Positions 17,522 to 26,433 of a stretch of 38,423 nucleotides of DNA are shown here, one piece after another (the first letter of the stretch is position 1; the number at the start of each line of letters is the position of its first letter). Location: positions 1 to 38,423 of the IMG/VR virus record IMGVR_UViG_3300046674_000251. One strand, 5' to 3'. The notes beneath the pieces were generated by a model, which saw only the letters and a list, made by a program, of their open reading frames with translations, ran no database searches and was not told the DNA's origin. The position numbers and the translations under genes are program-made. This DNA comes from a virus.

Positions 17522-18703
17522 GTGGCGTACATCGGTAATTCCCCGCAAGCAACGACTGTCTTGCGACTGGAAGCACGCAAGAGCTTTGCGCTCAGCGTGC
17601 TAGTCCGCGATACCAGCGGTCGTCCTCTCGACATCTCCACCACTGAGCTCCGGCTCGTGATGAAGAAGTCTCCGGTGACAAACGACCTGGGAGACACTGC
17701 AAACCTCATCGTTAACTCTGTCGCAGAGATTGTTGACTCTGCAGCGGGTCTCGCCAGCTTCAACCTGCAGGCGACAGACCTCGACCAGAAGCCCGGCGAA
17801 TACCCCTTCGCCCTGGTGCTAGACGTCAACGGCTATACCACCGTTGCAGCAAAGGGTGTCGTTGACCTGCAGCAGAACACTGAGTTCAAGAGTCTGAACT
17901 CGTCGTACCTGCCGGCGCAGGCACCTGTAGCAGTGACCCTGACCATCAGCGAGCGGCCGCAGGTCACGCTCATGACGGGCCCGGCTCTCGCACCTGGTAC
18001 AACCTCGTTCACAGATGGCGACAAGGAGAAGCTCGACAGCATCGAGGCTGGCGCTCAGGTCAACGTCGGGGCCGACTGGCTCGCTGAGGAAGGCATGCCC
18101 GGGTATGTCCGGCACCGGCCACAGTTCGGGTCTGCTGCCTTCCGTGACTATGAAGACCTCCTCGGCATCCCGGCGGGGGGTTCCCCCGGAGAAGTCCTGG
18201 TCAAGCTGCGCAGCGACGACTACGCGGTCGGCTGGCAGCAGCCCACGGGTGGCGGCAGCGGTGGCGGCGGTATCCTGCCGGCGGCGGGCGTCACGGCAGG
18301 CTACGTCCCGACCTCCAACGGACTAGACAGCTGGGGCTGGGCAGAGATTCTCGCGGGCGTTCAGTCCGTGAACGGGGCAGGCGGTGATGTGCTCCTGACC
18401 CTCGATGACCTGGATGACACAGCGACCCGCCTGGCAATGACTCCGGAAGAGCGCGCCAAGCTCGCAGAGCTCACGAAGACTCCTTCCTACACAGACCTGA
18501 CCGACACGCCGGCCCTCGGGACGGCCTCGACACTGGACACCGAAGACGTCCTGCAGCCCAAGGGTGTCGATGCCTCGGATGTCACGACAGGAGTCTTTGC
18601 GTCTGACCGTATCCCGTCCCTCAGCTCGCTCTCAGGGTTCCGCTCGGGCACTGCAGCCCCGAGTGGAGGCTTTGACGGCGAACTCTACTTCCAGTACTCA
18701 TGA
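17522..18703 (+). CDS. minor tail / tail fibre protein
   Basis: A 393-residue protein. GTG at 17522 after GAGAGGA. The N-terminal ~130 residues look like a beta-sandwich (FALSVLVRDTSGRPLDISTT...) similar in style to BppU-type upper baseplate or fibre-attachment domains. At about 162-185 there is the motif SFTDGDKEKLDSIEAGAQVN, common in phage fibres, followed by a Gly/Ser linker (PTGGGSGGGG) and a second fibre-like part (MTPEERAKLAEL; YTDLTDTPALGTAS). It is the first of three consecutive fibre-type genes and overlaps the next by ATGA (18700-18703). A role in host attachment at the short tail is inferred. Confidence 0.7.
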   Translation: MAYIGNSPQATTVLRLEARKSFALSVLVRDTSGRPLDISTTELRLVMKKSPVTNDLGDTANLIVNSVAEIVDSAAGLASFNLQATDLDQKPGEYPFALVLDVNGYTTVAAKGVVDLQQNTEFKSLNSSYLPAQAPVAVTLTISERPQVTLMTGPALAPGTTSFTDGDKEKLDSIEAGAQVNVGADWLAEEGMPGYVRHRPQFGSAAFRDYEDLLGIPAGGSPGEVLVKLRSDDYAVGWQQPTGGGSGGGGILPAAGVTAGYVPTSNGLDSWGWAEILAGVQSVNGAGGDVLLTLDDLDDTATRLAMTPEERAKLAELTKTPSYTDLTDTPALGTASTLDTEDVLQPKGVDASDVTTGVFASDRIPSLSSLSGFRSGTAAPSGGFDGELYFQYS

Positions 18704-20346
18704 CGACTTCCTACGGAGCGATCTCCGGTCACTCCAGGATCCGGTTCGAGTTCACCACAACGCACTCCGCTACCACGACCACGGTCAGTGTCTCGGCCTA
18801 CCTGGACATGCTCGATGGCTGGTCAAGCAACGGCACATACCAGGCCGCATGGAGTGGTCAGTGGGGCTCTGGCAGCAACAACATCGCCCGCAGCATCGGG
18901 ACCAACGGCTCGAGCCTTGTCAAGAGCGGCACCTACAACATCGCCCGTGGCACGAGCGACTCGACCATTCACTTCCAGGCACAGGCGCAGAACTACACGG
19001 GCTACCCAGGGGCGACGATCAGCGTCGTGGTCCCGAAGAAGGTCGCTATCCCGCCGGCGCCGACATTCCTCAGCCTCGTCACGAACTCGAATACGAGCAT
19101 CACCGGCCGGTTCTCTAGCAACGGTGACGGCGGCTCCGCGATTACAAGGTGGGAGCTGCAGTACTCGAAGTCGAGTACCTTCTCGGGCGCAACAACTGTA
19201 GCTAGTAGCGGTACGTCAGTCCTAGCCGGGCTCACGCCGAACACGACGTACTACGCCCGGGCCCGCGGCGTGAACGCGATCGGTACCGGCGCGTGGAGCG
19301 TCACCAAGACGGCAAAGACCTACGACGTGCCGGGCACTGTCACAAACACGATCGTCGCAGGCTCGCCCACTTCCAATAGCTGCCAGCTCAGCTTTGTGGT
19401 GACGACAAACAACGGTAGCGCGGTCACGAACTACGAGCTACAACTCTCGGCGGACAGCTCGTTCACCAGCATCCTCCAGTCCGCGAGCGGCACAGGCTCA
19501 CCGCCCTCAAAGACCTGGACCGGGCTGTCCCGCGTGACGACCTACTACTCTCGTGCTCGTGTGAAGAACGCCTACGGGTGGGGTCCGTACACGAGTATCT
19601 CCTTCAAGACGGCCGGCCAGATCCCTAGCGCCCCGCGCGACTACACCCCGAGTGACGTAGCCTCCACGACAGCGTACTTCACCATCCCGTCTGTTACAGA
19701 CAATGGTGGGCTGGCACTCACCTCCTGGCAGTACATGCTGAACACTACTGCGAGTGATACTGGTGCGACCACGAGTGCCGTCTCGACCGAGTACATCGCT
19801 CCGTTCCTCCAGAACCTCACTCCAGGCACCAAGTACTACTTCAAGATGCTCGTGCGCAACAGCCTCGGTGCCAGTGCCTATGGACCGTGGATCAGCTTCA
19901 CGACCCGCAACGATGTGCCGAAGCCGCCGACCTCGGTCGCGGTGTCAGCCATCACAGAGACGACGGCGACTGTCTCCTGGGGCGCTCCCACAGACCTCCT
20001 TGGCAGCACTCTCTGGGGCTACACGGTCCGGTTCGCACAGAACACTACATTCTCGCAGGGACTACTCGAGTATACGAGCGATGACGAGACGGTCTCACAG
20101 GCGCTCACCGGGCTCTTGCCTGGAACGACCTACTACGTCCAGGTCAATGCGATCTCTGCGAACGGTCCCGGCTCACGCTCACCGATCGTCTCGTTCAAGA
20201 CCCTTGGAACTGCCCCTGCCCAGGACGATCTCTGGCTACGAGTAGCCGGCGCCTGGAAGGGCGGGACCTTGTGGCTACGAGTCGACGGCTCGTGGAAGAA
20301 AGTCACCTTGTGGCAGCGGATCAACGGAACATGGAGAAAGAACTAA
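18700..20346 (+). CDS. minor tail protein with four fibronectin type III domains
   Basis: A 548-residue protein translationally coupled to the preceding fibre gene (4-base ATGA overlap). Residues 1-115 form a Ser/Thr-rich beta-sandwich typical of the start of such tail proteins. Four fibronectin type III domains follow at about 118-208, 210-305, 308-405 and 406-505. Each has a YY-x-R-A or YYVQV strand and a preceding L-x-P-x-T-T/K motif. The C-terminus holds three 13-residue units (L-W-x-R-x-x-G-x-W-K). Such domains decorate many actinophage tails and are thought to help weak sugar binding on the cell surface. Confidence 0.8.
   Translation: MTTSYGAISGHSRIRFEFTTTHSATTTTVSVSAYLDMLDGWSSNGTYQAAWSGQWGSGSNNIARSIGTNGSSLVKSGTYNIARGTSDSTIHFQAQAQNYTGYPGATISVVVPKKVAIPPAPTFLSLVTNSNTSITGRFSSNGDGGSAITRWELQYSKSSTFSGATTVASSGTSVLAGLTPNTTYYARARGVNAIGTGAWSVTKTAKTYDVPGTVTNTIVAGSPTSNSCQLSFVVTTNNGSAVTNYELQLSADSSFTSILQSASGTGSPPSKTWTGLSRVTTYYSRARVKNAYGWGPYTSISFKTAGQIPSAPRDYTPSDVASTTAYFTIPSVTDNGGLALTSWQYMLNTTASDTGATTSAVSTEYIAPFLQNLTPGTKYYFKMLVRNSLGASAYGPWISFTTRNDVPKPPTSVAVSAITETTATVSWGAPTDLLGSTLWGYTVRFAQNTTFSQGLLEYTSDDETVSQALTGLLPGTTYYVQVNAISANGPGSRSPIVSFKTLGTAPAQDDLWLRVAGAWKGGTLWLRVDGSWKKVTLWQRINGTWRKN
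20230..20343 (+). repeat. three tandem 39-base units encoding Trp-rich repeats
   Basis: Units start at 20230, 20269 and 20308, and each encodes LWLRVxGxWKxxT or a close variant (the third is LWQRINGTWRKN). Similar WVKVGGVWK-type repeats close many actinophage tail proteins. The last unit runs up to the stop codon. Confidence 0.8.
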
Positions 20347-20347
20347 C

Positions 20348-23300
20348 ATGCCTAGTAGAATAGCTATAGTAGATGCGGATGGCGTTCTCGAGCGAGATAT
20401 CCAGATCCCTGAAGAGAGCCTGCCTTCGTGGCTCAATGAAGCAGCGATGGCGACGTACATGCGGGTCAATGACCTGACTGACCCTGACTCGCCGGCCGGC
20501 AAGGCACTCTCCAAGGGGTATGCTCTCCTGGACGAGGACCAGAAGATCGCTGAAGCTAACCTCCCGGAATACCTCTCGGAAGAAGAGCTTGCCGGGAAGT
20601 CTGACACTGCTCACACCCACCCGCTTGCTACTGCAAATGTGCCGGGGTTTATGTCCCCCGCGGACAAGATCAAGCTCGACACTTACGGCCTTAAGGGTGA
20701 CAAGGGTGATACCGGCGCGACTGGTGCTACCGGCTTGCAGGGCCCTACCGGCGCTACCGGCCCGCAAGGTCCTGCAGGTCCCCAAGGTCCGAAGGGCGAC
20801 AAGGGCGACACGGGTGCTCGTGGCGCTGACGGAACCTCTGTCAAGATCAAGGGTAGCGTCGCCTCCTCCGCGAGCCTGCCGACCTCGGGCAACGTCGCGG
20901 GCGACGGCTGGGTAGCCCAGGATACCGGACGCCTGTGGGTGTACGGCACGACCTCGTTCTCTGACGTAGGACCGTTCAAGGGTGACAAGGGCGACACCGG
21001 CCTCACCGGTGCTACCGGCCCTGCCGGACCTGCCGGTGCGACTGGAGCAACCGGTGCCCAGGGACCGGGCGGCCCGCAGGGTGTGAAGGGCGACACTGGG
21101 CCCCAGGGCCCGAAGGGTGACACGGGTGCGACCGGTCCTGCTGGTAGCGGCACTAGCTCTGCCACCTGGAAGCCTACCACCGCCTACATTGCCGGCCAGG
21201 TGACTGTAGCACCGGATGGCAACCTCGTCACCGCCAAGACCGCGCACACCTCGGGTGCGACGTTTGATGCGACCAAGTGGAACACGCCTCCGCTGTCCGC
21301 GGTCGTGGCTGCGGCCTCCCCTGATGCGGACACCATTGTACGTACCAACCTCTGCGATACTCCCAGCTTCGAGTACGGCACCGGCTCTTGGGCCAAGGGT
21401 GCCAACGTCACGATGGCGACCAGCACGACCAAGAAATACGTCGGCTCGCAGTCCCTTGCCCTTACTCGATCTAACACCACCTCTGGCAACGGATACGCCC
21501 GCTACAACTTCACGGCACAGGCGGGTGTCACGTACACACTCAGTGTCTACGTCTATGGTGGAACCGGTGCGGCGAACACTTACACCATCAAGGCCACGGG
21601 TGTGTTCACTTCAACCACCGTTACCTTCACTCCGAGCGCCACTTGGCAGCGGGTGTCTGTGACGGTCACGGCTAACTCCGCGGGTACGGCGAGCTTCTAC
21701 ATCACCGATGACAACAACACGACACCTACCGTCGGGTCGGTGCTCTACATAGACGCAACGCTGATCGAACAATCCTCCACGCTGGGAGATTACTTCGACG
21801 GCAGCTCGGGCCTGGCCGGCAACGCCTACCACCGGTGGCTCGGTGCGCCCGGCGCTTCCCTCAGCGTGGAGTGCGTCAGCGCCACCCTGGCCCAGAGGGA
21901 TGCCAATGGCAACCTCTCTGTCACAGCTCCACTCTCCGCAGAAGCTGCAGCGAACAAAGCCTACGTGGACGGCCTCATTGCAGCACGTACCGGCTCCACT
22001 CGTGTCACCACCGCCAACGAACTGGTGGTCAACGTTCGGGACTTCCTGGATCCCAACCGCGTTGAGGGTACCACGGATGACCTGCCTGCCTTCACTGCTG
22101 CGCTGGCGACGGGCGGTAGGGTCTTCGCGCCGGCCGGCGAGTACTGGATCAGCAGGGCCATCCTCATGCCCAGCTACTCAGAGCTCTATGGTGCAGGCAT
22201 CGACAAGACAAAGATCCTGCTCCTGGCCTCAGCTCCCAACGATACCTGGGTTATCTCCAACTCCACCCCCACCGCTGGCGGCAACAAGTACATCTCTGTC
22301 CACGACCTCACGATTGACTGGCGGCAGAACGCTAGCCGGCCAGGCGCGGCCGGTGGTACTCGGTCTTCCTGCCTAGCCTTCCGTGCTGTGGAGTACTTCT
22401 GGATCGAGCGCGTGAAGGCAATCAACTCTGGCCTGCACTGCTTCGACATCGCCCAGGGCTCCATCGACTACCCCTACAACGGTGACGGCTCTGCTGAGCC
22501 CTCCGATCCTTCGCGCTTCGGCTGGATTCGGAACTGCATCGGTACCGCGTGGGGTGACGATGGTATCACGACTCACCACAGTGAGTTCATCACGATCGAA
22601 GACAACTTCATGTACGACCCGCGCGAGCGTGGGAACTGCAACGGTATCGAGATCGATGATGGCTCCCGCCACATCACCCTCGCTAACAACATCACCCGGG
22701 GCTGCTACGGCGGTGTCGAAATCAAGGCCCACGAGGATGCCAACGCAGCGAAGAACGTTATCATCAACGGTCACTACGATGACTGGTCCTGCCGGTCCTA
22801 CAACTTCCGGCACATCGGACACCACACGGGCACCGATACGCCGTCCAAGTCAGCGTTCGACATCATTGCCACGAACCTTGTGTCGGTGAGTGCGAACAGC
22901 TCCAAGGGCTTCCAGGATGATACCAGCCCTCGCGCTCTGTGCATCAGTGCGTACCGGCGTGTGAGCATCAACGGTATGACGATCATTGGTACGGGCAGCT
23001 ACGGGGCGGGCGACCTTGCCGTTGCGATCCAGTATTGGGCCAGCAACATCAGCATCTCGGGCATCAACATCACGGGCTGGAACGGCGCGGACCAGGACAT
23101 CTCCATCACCTCTGGCGACAACATCAGCGTCAATGGGGTGAACATCGTGAACTCCGCCAAGAAGGCTTTCTACATCGGAGCCACTGTTGTTGCAGCGCAG
23201 GTCTGGGGTGTCAATGCCGTGGCTCCGGCCACTGGCTCTCTCTACGGCATGGACATCTACAACTCCATGATGGTAGATGTCTCTGCTGTCTCCTGCAGCG

Positions 23301-23653
23301 GATACCCCTACGTGATCAAGGCTGACGGTGTGCTCTACCCGAGCGCGGTCAAGTTCTACAACCGTGTGGGCATCCAGCCTGCCGGCACGACCAGCATGAA
23401 GGCCCTGGACCCGGGCCGGGACTACTACTTCAACACGAGCGAGTTTGCCGCGCTCGGTGCTGACCGTCCAGGACCTGCCGCAGCAGCGGGCGGCGGGTAC
23501 TTCGTGACCCACAGCTCCCTGAGTTCGGACAGCGTGATCCAGACAGTGACCCGCAACACCAGCAGTACGTCTCAGGCCCAGTACTGGCGGATCCTGAACT
23601 GGGTGAACCAGACTGCGGGCCCCTGGAACCAAGCCTCGTTCGCCCAGGTGTAA
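20348..23653 (+). CDS. tailspike with collagen-like segments and beta-helix
   Basis: An 1101-residue protein. ATG at 20348, one base after the previous stop. Residues 1-110 include a fibre-type HTHPLATANVPGFMSPADK motif. Two collagen-like Gly-x-y segments (about 115-160 and 210-268) flank a short beta domain. A CBM5/12-like segment follows at 271-315 (TTAYIAGQVTV...TSGATFD). Next comes a jelly-roll carbohydrate-binding-like domain at about 330-500 (NLCDTPSFEYGTGSW). From 565 (FLDPNRVEGTTDDLPAFTAA) a pectate-lyase-type right-handed beta-helix runs to about 1000, with a Trp-rich C-terminal cap. This is the architecture of receptor-binding spikes. Polysaccharide-degrading activity is possible, but no catalytic residues can be named from sequence alone. 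Confidence 0.85.
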   Translation: MPSRIAIVDADGVLERDIQIPEESLPSWLNEAAMATYMRVNDLTDPDSPAGKALSKGYALLDEDQKIAEANLPEYLSEEELAGKSDTAHTHPLATANVPGFMSPADKIKLDTYGLKGDKGDTGATGATGLQGPTGATGPQGPAGPQGPKGDKGDTGARGADGTSVKIKGSVASSASLPTSGNVAGDGWVAQDTGRLWVYGTTSFSDVGPFKGDKGDTGLTGATGPAGPAGATGATGAQGPGGPQGVKGDTGPQGPKGDTGATGPAGSGTSSATWKPTTAYIAGQVTVAPDGNLVTAKTAHTSGATFDATKWNTPPLSAVVAAASPDADTIVRTNLCDTPSFEYGTGSWAKGANVTMATSTTKKYVGSQSLALTRSNTTSGNGYARYNFTAQAGVTYTLSVYVYGGTGAANTYTIKATGVFTSTTVTFTPSATWQRVSVTVTANSAGTASFYITDDNNTTPTVGSVLYIDATLIEQSSTLGDYFDGSSGLAGNAYHRWLGAPGASLSVECVSATLAQRDANGNLSVTAPLSAEAAANKAYVDGLIAARTGSTRVTTANELVVNVRDFLDPNRVEGTTDDLPAFTAALATGGRVFAPAGEYWISRAILMPSYSELYGAGIDKTKILLLASAPNDTWVISNSTPTAGGNKYISVHDLTIDWRQNASRPGAAGGTRSSCLAFRAVEYFWIERVKAINSGLHCFDIAQGSIDYPYNGDGSAEPSDPSRFGWIRNCIGTAWGDDGITTHHSEFITIEDNFMYDPRERGNCNGIEIDDGSRHITLANNITRGCYGGVEIKAHEDANAAKNVIINGHYDDWSCRSYNFRHIGHHTGTDTPSKSAFDIIATNLVSVSANSSKGFQDDTSPRALCISAYRRVSINGMTIIGTGSYGAGDLAVAIQYWASNISISGINITGWNGADQDISITSGDNISVNGVNIVNSAKKAFYIGATVVAAQVWGVNAVAPATGSLYGMDIYNSMMVDVSAVSCSGYPYVIKADGVLYPSAVKFYNRVGIQPAGTTSMKALDPGRDYYFNTSEFAALGADRPGPAAAAGGGYFVTHSSLSSDSVIQTVTRNTSSTSQAQYWRILNWVNQTAGPWNQASFAQV

Positions 23654-23681
23654 CCCCTACAACCCGTAAGGAAACCCGATT

Positions 23682-24368
23682 ATGACTACCTTTACCCAGT
23701 ACCTGAAGCCCAACCCGAGCACTCCCTGCCGGCCCGGCTGGTGCCTGGAGTACGTTCGCAAGGCGTTCAACCTGCCGATCAAGTACCCCACGGCTGACGC
23801 TGCCTGGGAAGCATCCCGGTTCAAGCACCGGGACTGGAACTTCCCGGCCAACGTCGCCGTGCCAGTCTGGTTCGACGTCAAGGGTGTGCCGGCCGGCCAC
23901 GTCGCTCTCCGCATGAGCGACGGATCCGTGTACTCCAGCACCAACCCGAACTCCAACGTCGCGCGCCGCCACCCCAGCATCGCCGACCTCATGGCCGTGT
24001 ACGCTTCCGCCGGGCTGCCGCTGACCTACCTGGGCTGGACCGAGGATGTGTGTGACTTCACCGTGGTGAAGCCTGTCCCCGCCCCGCCGAAGCCGGTCCA
24101 GGCGCCGAGCGGGAAGCTGCTCAAGGTTACTGCGCCCGTCGCTCGAGTCCGTACGTCTCCCGCGGTGCGCAGCAACAACATCGCCCCCGGCTACCCGGAC
24201 GGCATTGCAAAGGGTGCCACTGTCGCCGCCGTCGGCTACGTCCGTGGCGAGGATCCGTTCCCGAGCGACGGCAGCACCGATGACGCCTGGATCAAGACCA
24301 AGAGCGGCTACTACATCTGGGCCAACAACGTCGGCAACTCGCTTGCCGGTCTCAAGAAACTAAACTAG
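23682..24368 (+). CDS. endolysin, Cys/His peptidase plus SH3b domain
   Basis: A 228-residue protein. ATG at 23682 after AAGGAA. The N-terminal domain (about 1-125) has GWC21LEYVRKAF and AGH73VAL, the spacing of a CHAP/NlpC-type Cys-His amidase or peptidase. A Pro-rich linker (about 127-145) leads to an SH3b-type wall-binding domain (LLKVTAPVARVRTSPAV...). It would cleave host peptidoglycan at lysis. There is no signal peptide, so release depends on the holin encoded two genes downstream. The bond cut cannot be told from the sequence. Confidence 0.8.
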   Translation: MTTFTQYLKPNPSTPCRPGWCLEYVRKAFNLPIKYPTADAAWEASRFKHRDWNFPANVAVPVWFDVKGVPAGHVALRMSDGSVYSSTNPNSNVARRHPSIADLMAVYASAGLPLTYLGWTEDVCDFTVVKPVPAPPKPVQAPSGKLLKVTAPVARVRTSPAVRSNNIAPGYPDGIAKGATVAAVGYVRGEDPFPSDGSTDDAWIKTKSGYYIWANNVGNSLAGLKKLN

Positions 24369-24381
24369 AAGGAGGTACGGC

Positions 24382-24795
24382 GTGAGTGACGAAGTGACGA
24401 TTGCCATCATCTCGGCACTCAGTGCCGTGCTTATTGCAGTCGTGAGTGGGGGGTCAGTGCATTTGCGCAGACAAAAGAAGCGGGACGAACACCTCAACGA
24501 TAAGCTCGACGTTGTAAAATATCAGGTGGCGAATGATCATGGCACCAACCTGCGCCATGACCTCGATCTAGTCACGGGGCTCGTCGGCTCCGTGAAAGAC
24601 CTGCTTGAAACGCTCGGCCCGCAAGTCCACAACCTCCAGGCCACGATGAACAACATGGACCGGCGAGTCAGCGACACTGACGGACGAGCAATCAAGGTCG
24701 CTGAGCAGCTTGCCGAACACATTCTCACCGCGCAGCGGCGAGACGATCGTATCACTATCCTCGAAGACAAACTCATCACGAAAGAGATCATCTAA
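24382..24795 (+). CDS. DUF2746-like membrane protein, possible lysis accessory
   Basis: A 137-residue protein. GTG at 24382 after GAAGGAGG. One N-terminal transmembrane segment (about residues 5-27, IAIISALSAVLIAVVSGG) is followed by a basic patch (RRQKKR) and a long helical, probably coiled-coil part. This resembles DUF2746 proteins found beside lysis genes in actinophages. It lies between the endolysin and a three-helix holin, and its stop overlaps the holin ATG by one base. It may act as a second holin component or membrane regulator; the role is inferred from position. Confidence 0.65.
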   Translation: MSDEVTIAIISALSAVLIAVVSGGSVHLRRQKKRDEHLNDKLDVVKYQVANDHGTNLRHDLDLVTGLVGSVKDLLETLGPQVHNLQATMNNMDRRVSDTDGRAIKVAEQLAEHILTAQRRDDRITILEDKLITKEII

Positions 24796-25130
24796 TGGAC
24801 GTCACCCTCCCAGTCATCCCGTCAGGAATTACCGTCCTGCTCGCGTTCTTTTCACCGTACGCGATCGCAGTCATCAATCATCCTGCCTGGCCAACGAAGT
24901 ACAAGCGACTCGTGGCGCTCATCGTCACGGTTGTCCTGGCAGCTGTGAGCATGCTCTTCTACTCTCTGATGACAGGCTTTATCTTCCCGGATCCGGCGCA
25001 GTTTATCGTGCTGTTCCTGATCATCAGCCAGGCCTCTTACGCACTCATTCTAAAGCCCAGTGCGAAGGCTGTTGAAGCTGCTGTCGGAACGCGCGACAAA
25101 GTCGGCGAACACGTAGCTTCCGAGGGATAA
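24795..25130 (+). CDS. holin
   Basis: A 111-residue protein. The ATG at 24795 overlaps the previous TAA by one base. Three hydrophobic helices lie at about 8-27, 38-62 and 68-87, with a charged C-terminal tail (KAVEAAVGTRDKVGEHVASEG). Size, topology and the position after endolysin indicate a holin that permeabilises the membrane to time lysis. No named family is recognised. Confidence 0.7.
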   Translation: MDVTLPVIPSGITVLLAFFSPYAIAVINHPAWPTKYKRLVALIVTVVLAAVSMLFYSLMTGFIFPDPAQFIVLFLIISQASYALILKPSAKAVEAAVGTRDKVGEHVASEG

Positions 25131-25157
25131 TAAACAGTAACAACGAAAGGAGGGGCC

Positions 25158-26432
25158 GTGGACTTTCTTGGCTTCCTGAGAGACCTGTTTGGCGGCGGTA
25201 AGTCCGCGGCCCCTTCCGAGCAAATCCCTGCATCCATCCGGCGTCCTGCTGAACAGGCCCCCCAGTCGAGCTTCTTCCAGAATGCTGTTCGGCAGTCGTC
25301 GGCACCGGCTTCACCTTTCGCCGGTGCCCAGGCAGCACCCGCTCCACAGAGCTTCCAGTCTTACATGGCTGCAGCGCCGGGAATTGGGGCGCAACACGCG
25401 CCTGAACCGCAGCAGCAGCAGGCACCAGCCTGGAACTCGCAGCAGGCCAACTGGATGTCTCCACCGCTCAATAAGACACCCCAGCTCCCCGAGAACGTCT
25501 TCCCGAACGGGCAGCAGAACTACATGGTCTCGCCGAACCCGGGTGCAAAGGAGCAGGTAGACGAGCGGGCGCAGACCGCAAAGGCTGAAGCAGAACAGAA
25601 GAACTGGTTCGGTGACGAAGGCCAGTACGCTCCACAGGAAATGAGCGTCGACCAGTACCTCACGCTGACTCCGCGACAGCGTGCTGCGATCGATGCGAAC
25701 ACTGCCTTAGTGCAGGCTGCAGAGCAGGACAAAGCCTCCTGGTCCAAGCAGCAGCTAGCCGGCAGCACGGCCTGGGACGAGGACTACTTCAACCAGGTGA
25801 AGCAGTCGTTCGGCGACAACGGCGGCAGCGACACCTACGCACCGCGGACGATGGCCATCCTCAAGGACCTGGGTCTCAACCTGAACGGCAAGGACCTCGA
25901 CCAATACCTGAACTACTCGGCGCTCGTGACGGCGGACGATCTGAAGGGGTTGACGCCTGCTGCGACGACCGCGCCGACGGACGATCCCCGGCTGCAGAAT
26001 GCCGTCGCGTTCTCGGCAGCGGCGAGCACCCGGCTGAGTGAGACCCTCGCGATGGGTCAGAACCTCCTGGACAGCCTTCAGTCGGCGCCGAACGGCAAGG
26101 AGCTCTTCGGTGCCAATACAGCCTCGCCCCAGGTCGGCTTCACCGACAGCGCACGAGACGCAGAGCTCCGGCAGGCGTTCGACATCTTCTCCCAAGTCCG
26201 GAGCCAGGAAGATCTGACCCCTGATATCGTGAGCAAGACCTACGCGGAGCTCGAACAGAAGCACGGCGTCACCCCGAACGAGGTAGCACAGTACTTCGAG
26301 ACGCGCCTCCAAGCGAAGGAGTATGAGGGTGCCGCGACGGGAGCGCCAACCTCCCTGAAGCCCGAAGGCGTCTCCTACGATTACCTCACCCCCGAAGATT
26401 TCCGCGCCAAGTTCCTGACGAGAGGCAAGTGA
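25158..26432 (+). CDS. putative internal virion protein
   Basis: A 424-residue protein. GTG at 25158 after AAAGGAGG. It begins with a hydrophobic MDFLGFLRDLFGGG and a low-complexity Gln/Pro/Ala stretch (about 20-125). A mainly helical part follows, with 'SVDQYLTLTPRQRAAIDANT' near 160-180 and alternating charged helices to the end. It lies between the lysis genes and the tail adaptor and shares the short hydrophobic start style with the next gene (MGLLDYL). This fits internal or ejection proteins of short-tailed phages. No catalytic motif was seen, and the assignment is by context. Confidence 0.5.
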   Translation: MDFLGFLRDLFGGGKSAAPSEQIPASIRRPAEQAPQSSFFQNAVRQSSAPASPFAGAQAAPAPQSFQSYMAAAPGIGAQHAPEPQQQQAPAWNSQQANWMSPPLNKTPQLPENVFPNGQQNYMVSPNPGAKEQVDERAQTAKAEAEQKNWFGDEGQYAPQEMSVDQYLTLTPRQRAAIDANTALVQAAEQDKASWSKQQLAGSTAWDEDYFNQVKQSFGDNGGSDTYAPRTMAILKDLGLNLNGKDLDQYLNYSALVTADDLKGLTPAATTAPTDDPRLQNAVAFSAAASTRLSETLAMGQNLLDSLQSAPNGKELFGANTASPQVGFTDSARDAELRQAFDIFSQVRSQEDLTPDIVSKTYAELEQKHGVTPNEVAQYFETRLQAKEYEGAATGAPTSLKPEGVSYDYLTPEDFRAKFLTRGK

Positions 26433-26433
26433 C

